64,000 nucleotides of DNA from Saccharibacillus sp. O23 (GCF_002205895.1 NZ_NJDE01000003.1:62001-126000); one strand, 5' to 3'; numbered from the stretch's first letter, positions 9,070-18,522 are shown. Numbers and translations are program-made. Notes: a model not told the origin generated them from the sequence alone.

Positions 9070-9885
9070 TTATCGCTCCCCTACGGCTTCGGCCAGACGT
9101 TCGGCGATCTTGCGATGCTCGTGGAAATCGGTCAGTTGGTTGAACAATTCTTCCAGCGACTTCTCTCCGCTTCCGGCCCGCAGTTCCTCGAAGCTGCCGT
9201 CGGCGGCCACGCGTCCGCCGCTGAGCAGCACGATCCGGCTGCTGATCTTCTCGACGACGTCCATGATATGCGAAGAATAGAAGATCGTCTTGCCCTTTGC
9301 CGCCAACAGTTCGAGCAGTTCTTTGACGATCATGACGCTGTTGGCGTCCAGTCCGCTGAGCGGCTCGTCGAGGAAAATCAGATCGGGATCATGCAGCAAG
9401 CTCGAAGAAAGCAGCACCTTCTGCTTCATTCCTTTGGAATAAGAAGCGATGCGCGAATCGATCGCATGGCTCAGACCGAAGCCGTCCATGAGGACCTGCG
9501 CTTTGCGTTCGGCCGAGTCCGGCGCCAAGCCGTACAGCTCGCCCGCGAAAGTCAGATATTCCCGCGCCGTCAAACTGTCGTACATCTCCGCCGTTTCCGG
9601 CACGTAGCCGATCCGGCGCTTGTATTCGTGCCCGGACCGCGCGATGTCTTCGCCGAACAGGCGGACTTCGCCCGTATAGCCTTGCACCAATCCCAGCATG
9701 ATCTTGATGGTCGTGCTTTTGCCCGCGCCGTTGGGGCCTATGTACCCGATGATCTGGCCCGGCCGCGCCTCCAGATCGATCCCGTTCAACACGTAACGGT
9801 CGTCGTATTTCATGCGAAGATCGCGGATATCCAGTACCGCGTCCTGCCGCGCATGATCGGTTTGTCCGACGTTTGCGATTTCCAT
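9070..9885 (-). CDS. ABC exporter ATP-binding subunit
   Basis: 271 residues. Walker A GPNGAGKS, ABC signature SYSKGMKQK (a degenerate form common in drug- and bacteriocin-type exporters) and Walker B LIFLDEP followed by LSGLD are all present. The switch histidine is in SSHIMDVVEK. It is the DRA/CcmA-like subgroup that pairs with ABC-2 permeases. AGGAG lies 11 bases before the ATG. It is transcribed ahead of the permease gene. Its start is 93 bases downstream of the copper-amine-oxidase-N gene, so the three may share a transcript. Confidence 0.88.
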   Translation of the reverse strand: MEIANVGQTDHARQDAVLDIRDLRMKYDDRYVLNGIDLEARPGQIIGYIGPNGAGKSTTIKIMLGLVQGYTGEVRLFGEDIARSGHEYKRRIGYVPETAEMYDSLTAREYLTFAGELYGLAPDSAERKAQVLMDGFGLSHAIDSRIASYSKGMKQKVLLSSSLLHDPDLIFLDEPLSGLDANSVMIVKELLELLAAKGKTIFYSSHIMDVVEKISSRIVLLSGGRVAADGSFEELRAGSGEKSLEELFNQLTDFHEHRKIAERLAEAVGER

Positions 9886-9978
9886 GGCTTCTCGTCTCCT
9901 TGTTTGGACGAGGCGAGGCGACGCGCCGGAGTAACGGCGGCCCCTGCCTTCGTCTTCGTCAGGGAGGAACAGCGTTCG

Positions 9979-10824
9979 TCAGCGATATTCGTCGTAAGGG
10001 GTAAAGGCGGCTGCTCCGGCCTGTAGTACACCATTTGCATACGTATAAACGATCTTGAGGTCTCCGATAAATTCGGACATGCCGACCTGAACGCCGGCCG
10101 TGGCGGTCAATCGGCCGTCTTCCACTTGATAACGCAGCACGCTGCCGATGCTCGGCGCTCGGCCGCGATCCGCCTGCCGCGTCAGCAGGCGCTGCGCCGG
10201 GATAACCGTACGGATGCCGTCCGCTTCGATTGCGGCCGAGCCGTCGGCGGCGAACGAAGCGTTGAACTGCTTCAACATCGCCACTTCGGCTTCTTCCAGC
10301 GGAATCCGTTCCAGATCGGCCGTATAAACCACGGCTTCATTGACGTAGACGCCGGTTCCGCTGCCCTGCGTCAGCAGGATCACGGTATCGGGTTTCGCGC
10401 CTCCCGTGAGATTCGCCGACGCGAATTCGGGCGCGTATTCGCCTGTCGGTCCCATCGTCTTGCCCGGCAGATCGACCTCTTTCTCTCCCGCGCGCAGGCG
10501 CAGGTCTTCCCACATTCCGTTCCGGCCTTCGGTTCCGGTCACGGCAAGGGAGCCGTCGGGGGATTCGGCCAGCTTCGCGGTCCGACGATCCACGGTCAGA
10601 ACCCGGTTCTTCTCGTCGTAACCGAATTTCTGCCCGAACAGTTCGCCGGCAAGGCTCAAAGGAACCATGACTTGACCTTCGACGAAATGGGGAGAAGCTT
10701 CGGTGACCACTTCGGTTCCGTCGCGATAGACTTTGATCGGAGCGGCGGCGGAAGCCGTGAGCGCGGCAGCGGCAAGGGACAGACAGACCAGAACGGAGGC
10801 GGCAAGGCGGCGTGTTTTTTTCAT
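9979..10824 (-). CDS. Secreted protein with copper amine oxidase N-terminal-like domain
   Basis: 281 residues. A signal peptide (MKKTRRLAASVLVCLSLAAA, cut near ASA) is followed by the beta-rich module that in Bacilli is annotated copper amine oxidase N-terminal domain: IKVYRDGTEV, HFVEGQVMVPLSLAGELFG and NRVLTVDRR (residues 30-80). The rest (TVILLTQGSGTGVYVNEAVV and further beta strands) has no enzyme motif I recognise. There is no copper-oxidase catalytic domain, so the name is structural only. It is probably an extracytoplasmic binding or wall-associated protein. GAGG lies 11 bases before the start. Confidence 0.7.
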   Translation of the reverse strand: MKKTRRLAASVLVCLSLAAAALTASAAAPIKVYRDGTEVVTEASPHFVEGQVMVPLSLAGELFGQKFGYDEKNRVLTVDRRTAKLAESPDGSLAVTGTEGRNGMWEDLRLRAGEKEVDLPGKTMGPTGEYAPEFASANLTGGAKPDTVILLTQGSGTGVYVNEAVVYTADLERIPLEEAEVAMLKQFNASFAADGSAAIEADGIRTVIPAQRLLTRQADRGRAPSIGSVLRYQVEDGRLTATAGVQVGMSEFIGDLKIVYTYANGVLQAGAAAFTPYDEYR

Positions 10825-11083
10825 AATAGCAATGTCCTCATTTCGTTCCCGAAGGATATATGGAGTTGAAGGCGCTTGTCGCGAAGCGCCGTTAAGTTCG
10901 AAGCGACAGTCAGAGTTTCGTAAATTTCATGATCGATCCGTCACGAGAATCGAGGGTAGGGTCCCGACAACCTTGAACCTTGCTTATAGTTTATAACTAC
11001 TAAAAACCCTACGTCTATTACCTTAAGCCATAACGGCAAATTTTCCAGAAAAAAAGTTGTAACCATCCTTACAGTTTAATGAC
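10825..11083. other. Intergenic region without a recognised gene
   Basis: AT-rich around 10980-11060. On the minus strand a TTATAAACTATAAG segment could hold a -10 for the secreted-protein gene, but no convincing -35 is visible. I saw no riboswitch pattern. Confidence 0.4.
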
Positions 11084-11110
11084 AAAAACCCCTTTTCTCC
11101 CGAAAAGGGG
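11084..11110 (-). terminator. Rho-independent terminator of the MFS gene
   Basis: CCCCTTTTC, a 3-base loop and GAAAAGGGG, followed on the minus strand by five T; about 60 bases after the MFS stop codon. Confidence 0.8.
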
Positions 11111-11170
11111 CAAAAACCGTACCGAAAAAGCACGTACGTTCGCTTGTCGGCCCAATCTTCCTTCTTGATG

Positions 11171-12601
11171 TCACAACGTTCGCGAAGATCGCGAACGCCG
11201 CAGAAGAAGCGGAGCGAGCAGTCCCAACGCCAAGACGAGCGAACCGACCGACGCGAAGATCGGACTCGGTCCGTAGTTCTGCACCAACAGCCCGCCCAGA
11301 GGAGGCGCGGCGATCATCACGGCGCTGTGCAGCGTGGTCTGGATGCCGAAGACGCGGCCGGTCATGTCGGCCGGCGTCTCCGACTGGAGCGCGTAATTGA
11401 ACGTGACCATGAACAAGCCGTTCCCCGCGCCGAGCAGCAGGCCGGCGGCGAGCAGCGCGACTTTCGGCGTCTCGGGCGGCAGCAGCCCGAGAAGCGCGAT
11501 CGACAAGCCGAGCAGCGCGTAGCTTGCGCCGAGCTTGACGGACAGCTTTGCGCCGCGCAGCCGCGCAAAGCGCATATTGGCCGCGGCCGTGCCTGCGGCC
11601 GCCGCGCCCGACGAAGCGAGCAGCCAGCCGAGCGCGCCTTCGTCGCTCGGCGCCAGAACGCGCATCAAGCTGACGAATTGGAAGTCGATCATCTGGATGA
11701 TCAGGATGCCGAAGAAAGCGAACAGCATCAGGGCGCGCAGCGTCGGCGTGCCCCGGACGAAGGCCCAGCCTTCGCGCAGCGCGGCGGACGCGCGCGGTCT
11801 GCCGCCGCTTCGCGGCGCGTCGTCGGCCGCCCGTAGCCGACGGGCGGCCCCGCTCTTCGCGGACGAAGCTTCGCCGTCCGCGCAAGCCGCCGGAGCCGCC
11901 GGCGCAGGACCGGGCGCACCGGCCCGGTCCGCCTTGCCCGCCGCAACCGCATCGGCTTCGGCAGCGGCAGCGGCCTGCTTCGGCATCGTCCGCAGGATGC
12001 CGAACGATACCAGTCTTGCGGCCGCATTGACCGCAAGGCACGCCTGCGGCGACACCAGCGCGAGCAGCGCCGCGCCCAGAAGCGGGCCGGCCACGCGCGA
12101 CAGCTGGCCGACCAACCCGTTCAGCGAGGAAGCGTCGAGCAGCCTCTCCTCGCGCACGACCCGGCGCGTGAGCGCCTGCTGGGCCGGCACGTTGAACGTG
12201 CCCAGCGCGGCGCGCAGCGCCAGAATCGGCAGCAGCCAGCCGATCGAAGGCGCGAACAGGATCAAGACGGTCGCCAGCGCCGTCAGCAGATCGCAGATCC
12301 TCATCAGCTTCAGTCGATCGAAACGATCGGCGGCCGCCCCTGCCACGGTGCCCAGCAGAATGCCGGGCACCGCCATGCAGATCGGCACCAGCGCGATCTC
12401 CGTCGCGCTCGCCTGCCAGCGGTATCCGATCAGCACTTGAATCGCGATGGCGTCGAACCAATCGCCGAAGACCGCGATGCTGTAAGCGGCGAAAGTCCGC
12501 CCGAAGACCGGATGCCGGAGCAGCCACGTTCGCCCTCTTTCGGCAGACGCCTTCGGTCTCGGCTTCGCCCGCATGTCCGAACTTGCGGATTGTTCTCTCA
12601 T
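11171..12601 (-). CDS. MFS exporter (drug/siderophore efflux type)
   Basis: 476 residues, with hydrophobic segments throughout consistent with 12 transmembrane helices. The MFS loop motif appears as GAAADRFDRLKLM, and the second half repeats the fold (MTGRVFGIQTTLHSAVMIAA). It resembles the MFS_3 / enterobactin-exporter-like group. The central cytoplasmic loop (about residues 210-280) is an unusually long Ala/Pro/Arg-rich stretch that looks disordered. GAAGGAAC sits directly before the ATG. The OmpR-type regulator gene ends 142 bases upstream in the same orientation and may control it. The substrate is not predictable. Confidence 0.8.
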   Translation of the reverse strand: MREQSASSDMRAKPRPKASAERGRTWLLRHPVFGRTFAAYSIAVFGDWFDAIAIQVLIGYRWQASATEIALVPICMAVPGILLGTVAGAAADRFDRLKLMRICDLLTALATVLILFAPSIGWLLPILALRAALGTFNVPAQQALTRRVVREERLLDASSLNGLVGQLSRVAGPLLGAALLALVSPQACLAVNAAARLVSFGILRTMPKQAAAAAEADAVAAGKADRAGAPGPAPAAPAACADGEASSAKSGAARRLRAADDAPRSGGRPRASAALREGWAFVRGTPTLRALMLFAFFGILIIQMIDFQFVSLMRVLAPSDEGALGWLLASSGAAAAGTAAANMRFARLRGAKLSVKLGASYALLGLSIALLGLLPPETPKVALLAAGLLLGAGNGLFMVTFNYALQSETPADMTGRVFGIQTTLHSAVMIAAPPLGGLLVQNYGPSPIFASVGSLVLALGLLAPLLLRRSRSSRTL

Positions 12602-12743
12602 GTTCCTTCTCCCTCTCCCGCGTTCGAACGGAATGTCCGCCGAACGCCGCTTGATCCTTCGTCTTGCACGGAATCAGCATAAACGGGAAATGTCAGAGGT
12701 TTATCAGAGGAACAAAGACCGGCTCGCCCGCCGGCCGACCGCG

Positions 12744-13913
12744 TCAAGCGTCGCGCCGCGAGTTCTCCAATCCGTCCAGATGATCGCCGATCACGGCCGC
12801 GAGCTTCGCATGGAGCGCGGAAAGCCCGAACCTCTCCGCATTTTCTTTCAGTTCGGCCGAATACCGGCGCGTCACGGCATGGTCCGGAAGCCGCTTCCGA
12901 AGCGCCGAGCAGATTCGCTGCAGCGCCAGCAGACGATGCGACGCGAAGCCCGAACGCTCGAAGATCGCGAGACCTTCGCGCAGATCTTCTTCGCCGATCG
13001 CGCCGCCGCTTTCCAGCAGCAGACGCGTCCCTTCCAGCATACGATAGCTCGCCAACTCCCGCAGGTAAGGCTCCGTCCGCAGAAGCTCCGCGATCCGCTT
13101 CGATTGTTCCGCGGCCGACGTGCGATCTCCCGCCAGCAAGCTGACGTACAGTCCTGCGGTCTCCAGCGCGATCACGAATCCGTCCATCCCCCGCTCGGCC
13201 GCCGTCCGCCGTCCGAATGCCAATGTCGCTTTCGCTTCCTCGATCCGTCCTTCGGCCGCATAGAGATCGGCGATATTCAGCATGCGCATCTCCAACTGCT
13301 GCTCTTCCCGCATCGCGTCCAGCTTCAAGGCGCGTTCGCAGATCGCCGCCTTCGGCTCCGGCGTATCGGCGAAGATGTAGAACAGCAGCAGCCAATAGAA
13401 ACGTTCGCGCATCGGTACATCTTCCGTTTCGAGGAACCATCGCAGATCGCTCTGCATGAATCGCAGATACGACCGATAGAACGAATCCACCTCGAATCCC
13501 AGTTCGCGCTGCTGCCCGGCGAGCGCGAACATCGCGCGTCCTTCGCCCAACCGATGGTAACGCTCGAATACGCCGTTCATCGCCGCCTGCACGTCGGGAT
13601 CGCGCAGCGAAGCGCCGAACGGTTCGGCTTCGGGCGGCAGCGCCAAACTGTAACCTACGCCCCTCACCGTCTCGATGGCCGGCCCGCCGACTTCTTTCAA
13701 TTTCCGTCGCAGCCGGTAGACATGATCGTCCACCGTTCGATCTACCGGATATTCGCCCGCCCAGACGCGGTCGAGCAGTTGATCGCGGCTAAACACGCGG
13801 TTCGCGTTATCGTACAGATAGCGCAGCAGCGCGTATTCTTTGGCGAGCAGCACGGCGGAACGGCTGCCGCATTCCAGCGTCAGGCGCTCGTCGTCCAACT
13901 TCATCTTCGTCAT
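12744..13913 (-). CDS. OmpR/PhoB-type winged-helix regulator with helical-repeat C-terminus
   Basis: 389 residues. Residues 4-95 form a Trans_reg_C winged helix (LLAKEYALLRYLYDNANRVF, then DRTVDDHVYRLRRKLKEVGG and ETVRGVGYSLALP). No receiver precedes it. The remaining 290 or so residues are alpha-helical with TPR-like periodicity (ERYHRLGEGRAMFALAGQQR, DLYAAEGRIEEAKATLAFGR), as in some stand-alone regulators that bind a ligand or partner through helical repeats. GGAG lies 7 bases before the ATG. The MFS gene follows on the same strand, so that exporter is the likeliest target. Confidence 0.8.
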   Translation of the reverse strand: MTKMKLDDERLTLECGSRSAVLLAKEYALLRYLYDNANRVFSRDQLLDRVWAGEYPVDRTVDDHVYRLRRKLKEVGGPAIETVRGVGYSLALPPEAEPFGASLRDPDVQAAMNGVFERYHRLGEGRAMFALAGQQRELGFEVDSFYRSYLRFMQSDLRWFLETEDVPMRERFYWLLLFYIFADTPEPKAAICERALKLDAMREEQQLEMRMLNIADLYAAEGRIEEAKATLAFGRRTAAERGMDGFVIALETAGLYVSLLAGDRTSAAEQSKRIAELLRTEPYLRELASYRMLEGTRLLLESGGAIGEEDLREGLAIFERSGFASHRLLALQRICSALRKRLPDHAVTRRYSAELKENAERFGLSALHAKLAAVIGDHLDGLENSRRDA

Positions 13914-14120
13914 CGAGGGTCTCCTTCCCGGACGCGGGAGACGATTTCCGTTGTTCCCGCGTCTTTTCGTCTCGTCGGCCGCCTCCGCTGCCCGCCGGGC
14001 GGATCTTCGCCGAGAAGGCGAAGAACCGATCCGGCAAACCGCCCTCTCGGATGCTCGGCCTGCATGCCGTTATTATACCGCACGTTCGAACGCGCGCCAG
14101 AACCGCAGGCGCGCGTCGCG

Positions 14121-14169
14121 AAAACGCCCGAACCGCGCAGCGCAAAGGCTTCGCGGTTCGGGCGTTTTT
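14121..14169. terminator. Bidirectional terminator-like stem-loop
   Basis: AACGCCCGAACCGCG pairs with CGCGGTTCGGGCGTT around a 14-base loop. T runs follow on both sides (five T on the plus strand, four on the minus). It lies about 45 bases after the sugar permease stop codon, so it most likely ends that operon. Confidence 0.75.
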
Positions 14170-14214
14170 GTTCGGACGGGAAGAAAATCGGCTTTGAACG
14201 TTTCGCTTTTTTCT

Positions 14215-15042
14215 TTATTTCACCGCTCCCTGCGTGACGCCGTTGATGATCCATTTCTGCGCGAACAGATAGATGACGATCATCGGCAGCATCGCCAACA
14301 GGTACGACGCGAACGCCAAGTTGAATTCCGTGTTGAACTGGCCTTGGAACACGTACTGCACGAGCGGCAGCGTATACTGCGTCTGCTTGCTGATGACGAC
14401 CAGCGGAAGCAGGAAATCGTTGTACGTGGACAAGCAGATCAGAATGCCCACGGTGGCGTTGATCGGAGCCATCAGCGGGAAGATGATCCGGGCGAACGTG
14501 CCGAACGTGCCGGTGCCGTCCACCGTCGCCGCTTCTTCGAGGTCGATCGGGATGGAGCGGATATAGCCGACGTAGATGAATACGTTAAAAGCCAGGCCGT
14601 AGACCGTATGAAGAATGATCAAACCGAGCAGATTCGTCATGTGCAGCGAAGCCGTCAGTTTGACGATCGGCAGCATGATGATCGGGAACGGAATGAACAT
14701 GGCGCTGATGAAGTAGAAGTACAGCCCTTTGAAAAACCTGCTGCGTCCCATGTTCCGGGCCACCGCGTAAGCGACGAGCGAGTTGCTCAAGATGGTCAGC
14801 ACCACGGTCGATACGGTAACGATCGCGCTGTTGCCGAGCGCTTGAAAGAAGTTCGTCATTTCGATCGCCCGCGCGAAATTCTCGAACCGGAGATTCGTCG
14901 GCAGGCCGAAGATCGAATCGAGCATATCGCTTTGGTTCTTGAGCGCGATGGTGACGGCCATATACAGCGGGAACAAAATGAAGATCGTCCCGAGCGCGAT
15001 CAGGATCATCGCGATCCAGTTGGTGCGTTTGCGGCTGTTCAT
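14215..15042 (-). CDS. Carbohydrate ABC transporter permease (MalG/LacG type)
   Basis: 275 residues with about six membrane helices. The cytoplasmic EAA loop reads EEAATVDGTGTFGTFARIIF followed by PL, where ABC permeases dock on the ATPase. N-terminal MNSRKRTNWIAMILIALG and C-terminal GAVK are typical of MalG/LacG-like CUT1 permeases. Its ATG shares one base with the TGA of the upstream permease gene (TGATG), showing tight coupling. Last gene of the three-gene importer operon. No ATPase gene is present here, so a shared MsmX-type ATPase elsewhere is expected. Confidence 0.9.
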   Translation of the reverse strand: MNSRKRTNWIAMILIALGTIFILFPLYMAVTIALKNQSDMLDSIFGLPTNLRFENFARAIEMTNFFQALGNSAIVTVSTVVLTILSNSLVAYAVARNMGRSRFFKGLYFYFISAMFIPFPIIMLPIVKLTASLHMTNLLGLIILHTVYGLAFNVFIYVGYIRSIPIDLEEAATVDGTGTFGTFARIIFPLMAPINATVGILICLSTYNDFLLPLVVISKQTQYTLPLVQYVFQGQFNTEFNLAFASYLLAMLPMIVIYLFAQKWIINGVTQGAVK

Positions 15043-15908
15043 CACATATCCGTCTCCCTTCTCTGCAAGTATCGGATCTGCACGATCGAGATGACCGCGA
15101 TGACGATGAAGTAGATGACCGAGTTCGCCGATTGATACGCGAATTCGCCGCCTTCGAAGCCGCCCGTATAGATCAGGTGCGAGATCGACTGCGTGGCGCG
15201 GCCCGGTCCGCCGTTGGTCAGCGCGACGATCAAGTCGAAGACCATCAGCGCGTTTTTCATCGCCAGCACCATATTGATGGTGAAGAAAGGCGCGATCAGC
15301 GGGAAGGTGATCTTCCAGAATTCCTGCCATTTGTTCGCGCCGTCCAGCCCCGAAGCTTCATAGAGCTGCGTCGGAATGGTCTGAAGTCCTGACAGATACA
15401 AGATCGTATTCAGCGCGATGCCCTGCCAGACCGCGACGAACACGACGCCGAGCCAAGCGAGCCCTTGACTGCCGAGCAGATTGGTGGACAGCGCCTCGAG
15501 ACCGAGATTCTGTCCCCAGACGGTGAATACGTTGGAGAACAAATAATTGAATATGTAACCGACAATCAGAACGCTCAGGATGTTCGGCAGGAAATACACG
15601 CCCCGGAAAAAGTTCCGGGCTTTGATGTTGGCGTTCAATCCCATCGCGATCAACAGACTGAGCACGTTGATGACGATCGTGACCACCACGGCGAACTTGA
15701 ACGTAAACCAGTACGCGTTGCCGACGTTGTCGTCTTGGAACAAATAATAATAGTTTTTGAAGCCGACGAAATCGTAGCTTTCGGCGAATCCGTTCCAGTT
15801 GGTGAAGGAATAGAATACGCCCTGAAGTGCCGGAAACGTATGGAAAACGAAAAACAGCAGCAGGGCGGGCACGGTCATCCAATAAAAGGCCGCTCTTCTT
15901 TTTACCAT
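15042..15908 (-). CDS. Carbohydrate ABC transporter permease (MalF/LacF type)
   Basis: 288 residues, six predicted helices starting with AAFYWMTVPALLLFFVFHTF. The EAA loop is YEASGLDGANKWQEFWKITF with PLIAPF after it. NGGPGRATQSISHLIY is characteristic of CUT1 sugar permeases. AAGGAG lies 9-10 bases before the ATG. The gene is separated from the binding-protein gene by about 100 bases that form a strong stem-loop. It pairs with the MalG-like permease that follows. Confidence 0.9.
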   Translation of the reverse strand: MVKRRAAFYWMTVPALLLFFVFHTFPALQGVFYSFTNWNGFAESYDFVGFKNYYYLFQDDNVGNAYWFTFKFAVVVTIVINVLSLLIAMGLNANIKARNFFRGVYFLPNILSVLIVGYIFNYLFSNVFTVWGQNLGLEALSTNLLGSQGLAWLGVVFVAVWQGIALNTILYLSGLQTIPTQLYEASGLDGANKWQEFWKITFPLIAPFFTINMVLAMKNALMVFDLIVALTNGGPGRATQSISHLIYTGGFEGGEFAYQSANSVIYFIVIAVISIVQIRYLQRRETDM

Positions 15909-15923
15909 AGGGTGCTCCTTCTT

Positions 15924-15980
15924 AACTCGGCGCGCTCGCTGGAGGAAGAAGCGGCGCGCAAGGCGCTCGCGCGCCGAGTT
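15924..15980 (-). promoter_or_regulatory. Intercistronic stem-loop between binding protein and permease genes
   Basis: AACTCGGCGCGC and its exact complement flank a 33-base loop. On the minus strand no T run follows; the ribosome site of the permease comes at once. Such hairpins often protect the 3' end of the binding-protein message so that it outnumbers the permeases. That role is inference. Confidence 0.6.
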
Positions 15981-16007
15981 ACGTTTTTTTATTCAGAGGG
16001 TCGAGCT

Positions 16008-17246
16008 TCAAGAACGCCGGTTCGCGACTTTGGTCCACTCGCTGTCGAGACGCTTCAAGAAGGCGTCGACGTCTCCGTCCTGCAGGAACCCTTGCACCAT
16101 CGAATTGAGCTGAACGGCGGCCGGGATGTAATGGTCGGCGAAGTCGACCAAACGGCCGGATTCGAAGTACGGCTGAAGTTCGGCGACGGCCGGATCGTTC
16201 TGGTCCACACCTTCGACCGCGGCAAACGCGGTCTGTTCTTTGATATACTGCGCGATATTCTCGTCTTGCAGCAGGAACTCGATGAATCTCAGCGATTCCG
16301 CGCGGTGCTCGGTACTCTCGGACACGGCAAGCAGCGTATCGACGCCCGATACGAGCTTATTGGCTTCGGCGTCGTCGACGGTCGGCGTAGCGAAAAAGCC
16401 GAGGTCGATATTCGCGTTGGCTTTGCGGATCTCCGGAATCGCCCAACTGCCTTGAATGTACATGGCGGCTTCGCCGTTCGCGAACGCGCGGTTGCCGTCG
16501 GCGTAAGTGCGGCCGAAGTTGTCGTTCGTACCGAACGGCAGCACGGCCAGCGCTTTCTCGGCGACCTCGCGCATGACGGGATCTTCGAACGTGACTTTGT
16601 CGTCCCGACGTTCCAAGAAGAAGTCGATGCCCGCGATATTCGGCGCGAGCGCGTTGAACAGCAGATTGGATGTCCAATCGTCTTTGTAAGTCAGATAGAA
16701 CGGGGTGATGCCGGCGTCTTTCAGCTTTTGCGCGGTCTCCATCAGCTCGCTCCACGTCTTCGGCACTTCGAGGTTCTGCTGTTCGAAAATCTTGCGGTTA
16801 TACATAATGCCGTCGGCATTGGCCGCGTAAGGAATGCCGGTGATCTCTTTGCTTCCCGTCAGGTCGGTCAGCATCTGCACGTAACGCGGATTGATACGGT
16901 CGAGCGCCGGCTCTCCCGTCAGATCGGCGAAGATGCCGCTTTGCCCCAATACCGAATACGTGTCGGTCGCGCCCATGCCGATCACGTCCGGCACGTCTTC
17001 TTTGACGACCCGCGTCATGAGCACCGTCTCGGCGTCCGGCGGATTGGTCTGGGTCACCGCGATATCCGGATTTTCTTCGTTGAACTTGGCGATCAGCCGG
17101 TCGAACGAATCTTTGGCTTCCGGTTTATTCTGGAAAAACTCGATATGTACTTTGCCGTCCGCCGACTGCCCGCCGCCGCAGGCGGTGAGCATCAGCAGCA
17201 CGCCCAGCAGGCACGCCGTTCCCAGCAGTCTGCTCCATTTTGCCAT
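16008..17246 (-). CDS. Sugar ABC transporter substrate-binding lipoprotein
   Basis: 412 residues. A lipoprotein signal (LLGVLLMLTACGGGQ) places the mature N-terminal Cys at about residue 23. The body matches family-1 solute-binding proteins: VHIEFFQNKPEAKDSFDRLI, PYAANADGIMYNRKIFEQQN and NGEAAMYIQGSWAIPEI. GAGGAGG lies 9 bases before the ATG. First gene of the importer operon. The sugar cannot be assigned from sequence; oligosaccharides are usual for this group. Confidence 0.92.
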   Translation of the reverse strand: MAKWSRLLGTACLLGVLLMLTACGGGQSADGKVHIEFFQNKPEAKDSFDRLIAKFNEENPDIAVTQTNPPDAETVLMTRVVKEDVPDVIGMGATDTYSVLGQSGIFADLTGEPALDRINPRYVQMLTDLTGSKEITGIPYAANADGIMYNRKIFEQQNLEVPKTWSELMETAQKLKDAGITPFYLTYKDDWTSNLLFNALAPNIAGIDFFLERRDDKVTFEDPVMREVAEKALAVLPFGTNDNFGRTYADGNRAFANGEAAMYIQGSWAIPEIRKANANIDLGFFATPTVDDAEANKLVSGVDTLLAVSESTEHRAESLRFIEFLLQDENIAQYIKEQTAFAAVEGVDQNDPAVAELQPYFESGRLVDFADHYIPAAVQLNSMVQGFLQDGDVDAFLKRLDSEWTKVANRRS

Positions 17247-17645
17247 GTGATGCGCCTCCTCGCAGTCTGATGTCGAGAAATTCCGATCGGAACTTCTCGG
17301 CGTCCGGCATCCGCCGGCCGCCTATCCGGTTAAACAATACCCTTCAAGCACGCGCCGCGAATCTTGTCGATAAAGCGTTTTCGGTCAAGGGATGCCCGAA
17401 AACGCGCAGCGGCCGCGCGGAACGCAAAATCGTTTTTTTTCGCCGCTTCGGCGATTCGAAGCGAATTTCCGGGTAATAACTACACGTTCGGCCGAGCGCC
17501 TTCGCCGCGGGCCCTCCCCCCGGCCCGGCGGCGCGGCACGGCTTTTTACCGATTGCTCCGTTCTTGCTTATGTTCGCAGCATCCTTGAACGGCCCGGCAC
17601 GAGACGCGCAACCAACACGAGACACACGACTAAGGAGACGATCGC
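17247..17645. other. Divergent promoter region between sugar importer and alpha/beta hydrolase
   Basis: No gene is visible. The part near 17360-17390 holds a candidate promoter and CRE-like site for the importer (listed separately). The part near 17500-17540 is very GC-rich. Confidence 0.5.
17360..17388 (-). promoter_or_regulatory. Candidate promoter with overlapping CRE-like operator of the sugar operon
   Basis: On the minus strand TTGACC, a 17-base spacer and AAGATT. The spacer contains CGAAAACGCTTTAT, which fits the CcpA/LacI-family operator pattern (AAA-x-CG-x-TTT) with two mismatches to the usual catabolite-response consensus. Carbon-catabolite control is plausible for this operon. Confidence 0.35.
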
Positions 17646-18452
17646 ATGGGAAAATACGTTGAAGTCGAATCGGGAGTCAATCTGTACGTGGAAGACGTCG
17701 GTCAAGGACGGCCGGTGATCTTCCTGCACGGTTGGCCGCTCGATTCCCGGATGTTCGAATACCAATATATGCGCCTTCCGGCGCGAGGATACCGCTGCAT
17801 CGGTATCGATGCCCGAGGCTTCGGCAAATCCGACGCTCCGTGGGAAGGTTACGATTACGACCGTTACGCCGACGACGTGCGCGCCGTGATCGACGCCCTG
17901 AAGCTCGAAGACGCCGTGCTGGTCGGATTCTCGATGGGCGGCGCTACGGCTGTCCGTTATGCGGCCCGCCATCAAGGCCACGGCATCTCGAAGCTGCTGC
18001 TGATCGGCGCGGCCGCTCCGAGCTTCACGGTCCGCGACGGCGTGCCGGACGCGATGAAGCCCGAAGAAGTGGACGAACAGATCATTCAACCGACGCTCGA
18101 AGACCGGCCGAAAATGATCACGTCGTTCGGCAAGAAGCTGACGCACAAGACTCCGAGCGTCTCGTCGTTCGCTTGGGTCGAGATGGTCGCTTTCCAAGCG
18201 TCCGCGGTCGGCACGCTGCGCGCCGCCGAGATGCTGCGCGACGGCGACCTGCGCGACGATCTGGCCCGCATCACCGTGCCTACGGCCATTTTCCACGGCG
18301 AGAAAGACAAGATCTGCCCGTACGGTCTGGCTCAAGCCATGAACGCCGGCATCGCGACTTCGCATGTGGTGACGTTCGAGCACAGCGGACATGCGGTGAT
18401 GATGGACGAACCCGAAAAGTTCAACGACGAACTGGCCGCCTTTTTGACGTAA
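17646..18452 (+). CDS. Alpha/beta hydrolase (chloroperoxidase/esterase-like)
   Basis: 268 residues. The oxyanion motif VIFLHGWPLDSRMFE, nucleophile elbow GFSMGG (Ser near residue 98), an acid in PTAIFHGEKDKICPY and the catalytic His in FEHSGHAVMMDEP form a complete triad. Overall it resembles non-haem chloroperoxidase / aryl esterase family hydrolases. There is no signal peptide, so it is cytoplasmic. AAGGAG lies 8-9 bases before the ATG. It is a single-gene unit closed by a hairpin shared with the convergent prenyltransferase gene. Natural substrate unknown. Confidence 0.9.
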   Translation: MGKYVEVESGVNLYVEDVGQGRPVIFLHGWPLDSRMFEYQYMRLPARGYRCIGIDARGFGKSDAPWEGYDYDRYADDVRAVIDALKLEDAVLVGFSMGGATAVRYAARHQGHGISKLLLIGAAAPSFTVRDGVPDAMKPEEVDEQIIQPTLEDRPKMITSFGKKLTHKTPSVSSFAWVEMVAFQASAVGTLRAAEMLRDGDLRDDLARITVPTAIFHGEKDKICPYGLAQAMNAGIATSHVVTFEHSGHAVMMDEPEKFNDELAAFLT

Positions 18453-18485
18453 ACGGCCGAGCCGCTTTCATCCGAACATCCATAC

Positions 18486-18522
18486 AAAAAACCGCCTCGG
18501 CCGTTTGACGGCAGGCGGTTTT
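18486..18522. terminator. Bidirectional terminator between convergent genes
   Basis: AAAACCGCCT and AGGCGGTTTT pair around a 15-base loop. The minus strand ends in six T; the plus strand in four. Confidence 0.85.

Noticed and set aside
10870-11040. Possible riboswitch in the leader of the copper-amine-oxidase-N gene
   Set aside because: Checked by eye for c-di-GMP-I-like conserved blocks; none found, and there is no terminator/antiterminator pair.
11076-12680. 534-codon minus-strand frame overlapping the MFS gene
   Set aside because: Arg/Ala-rich translation without hydrophobic helices; the MFS frame has helices, family motifs and a ribosome site.
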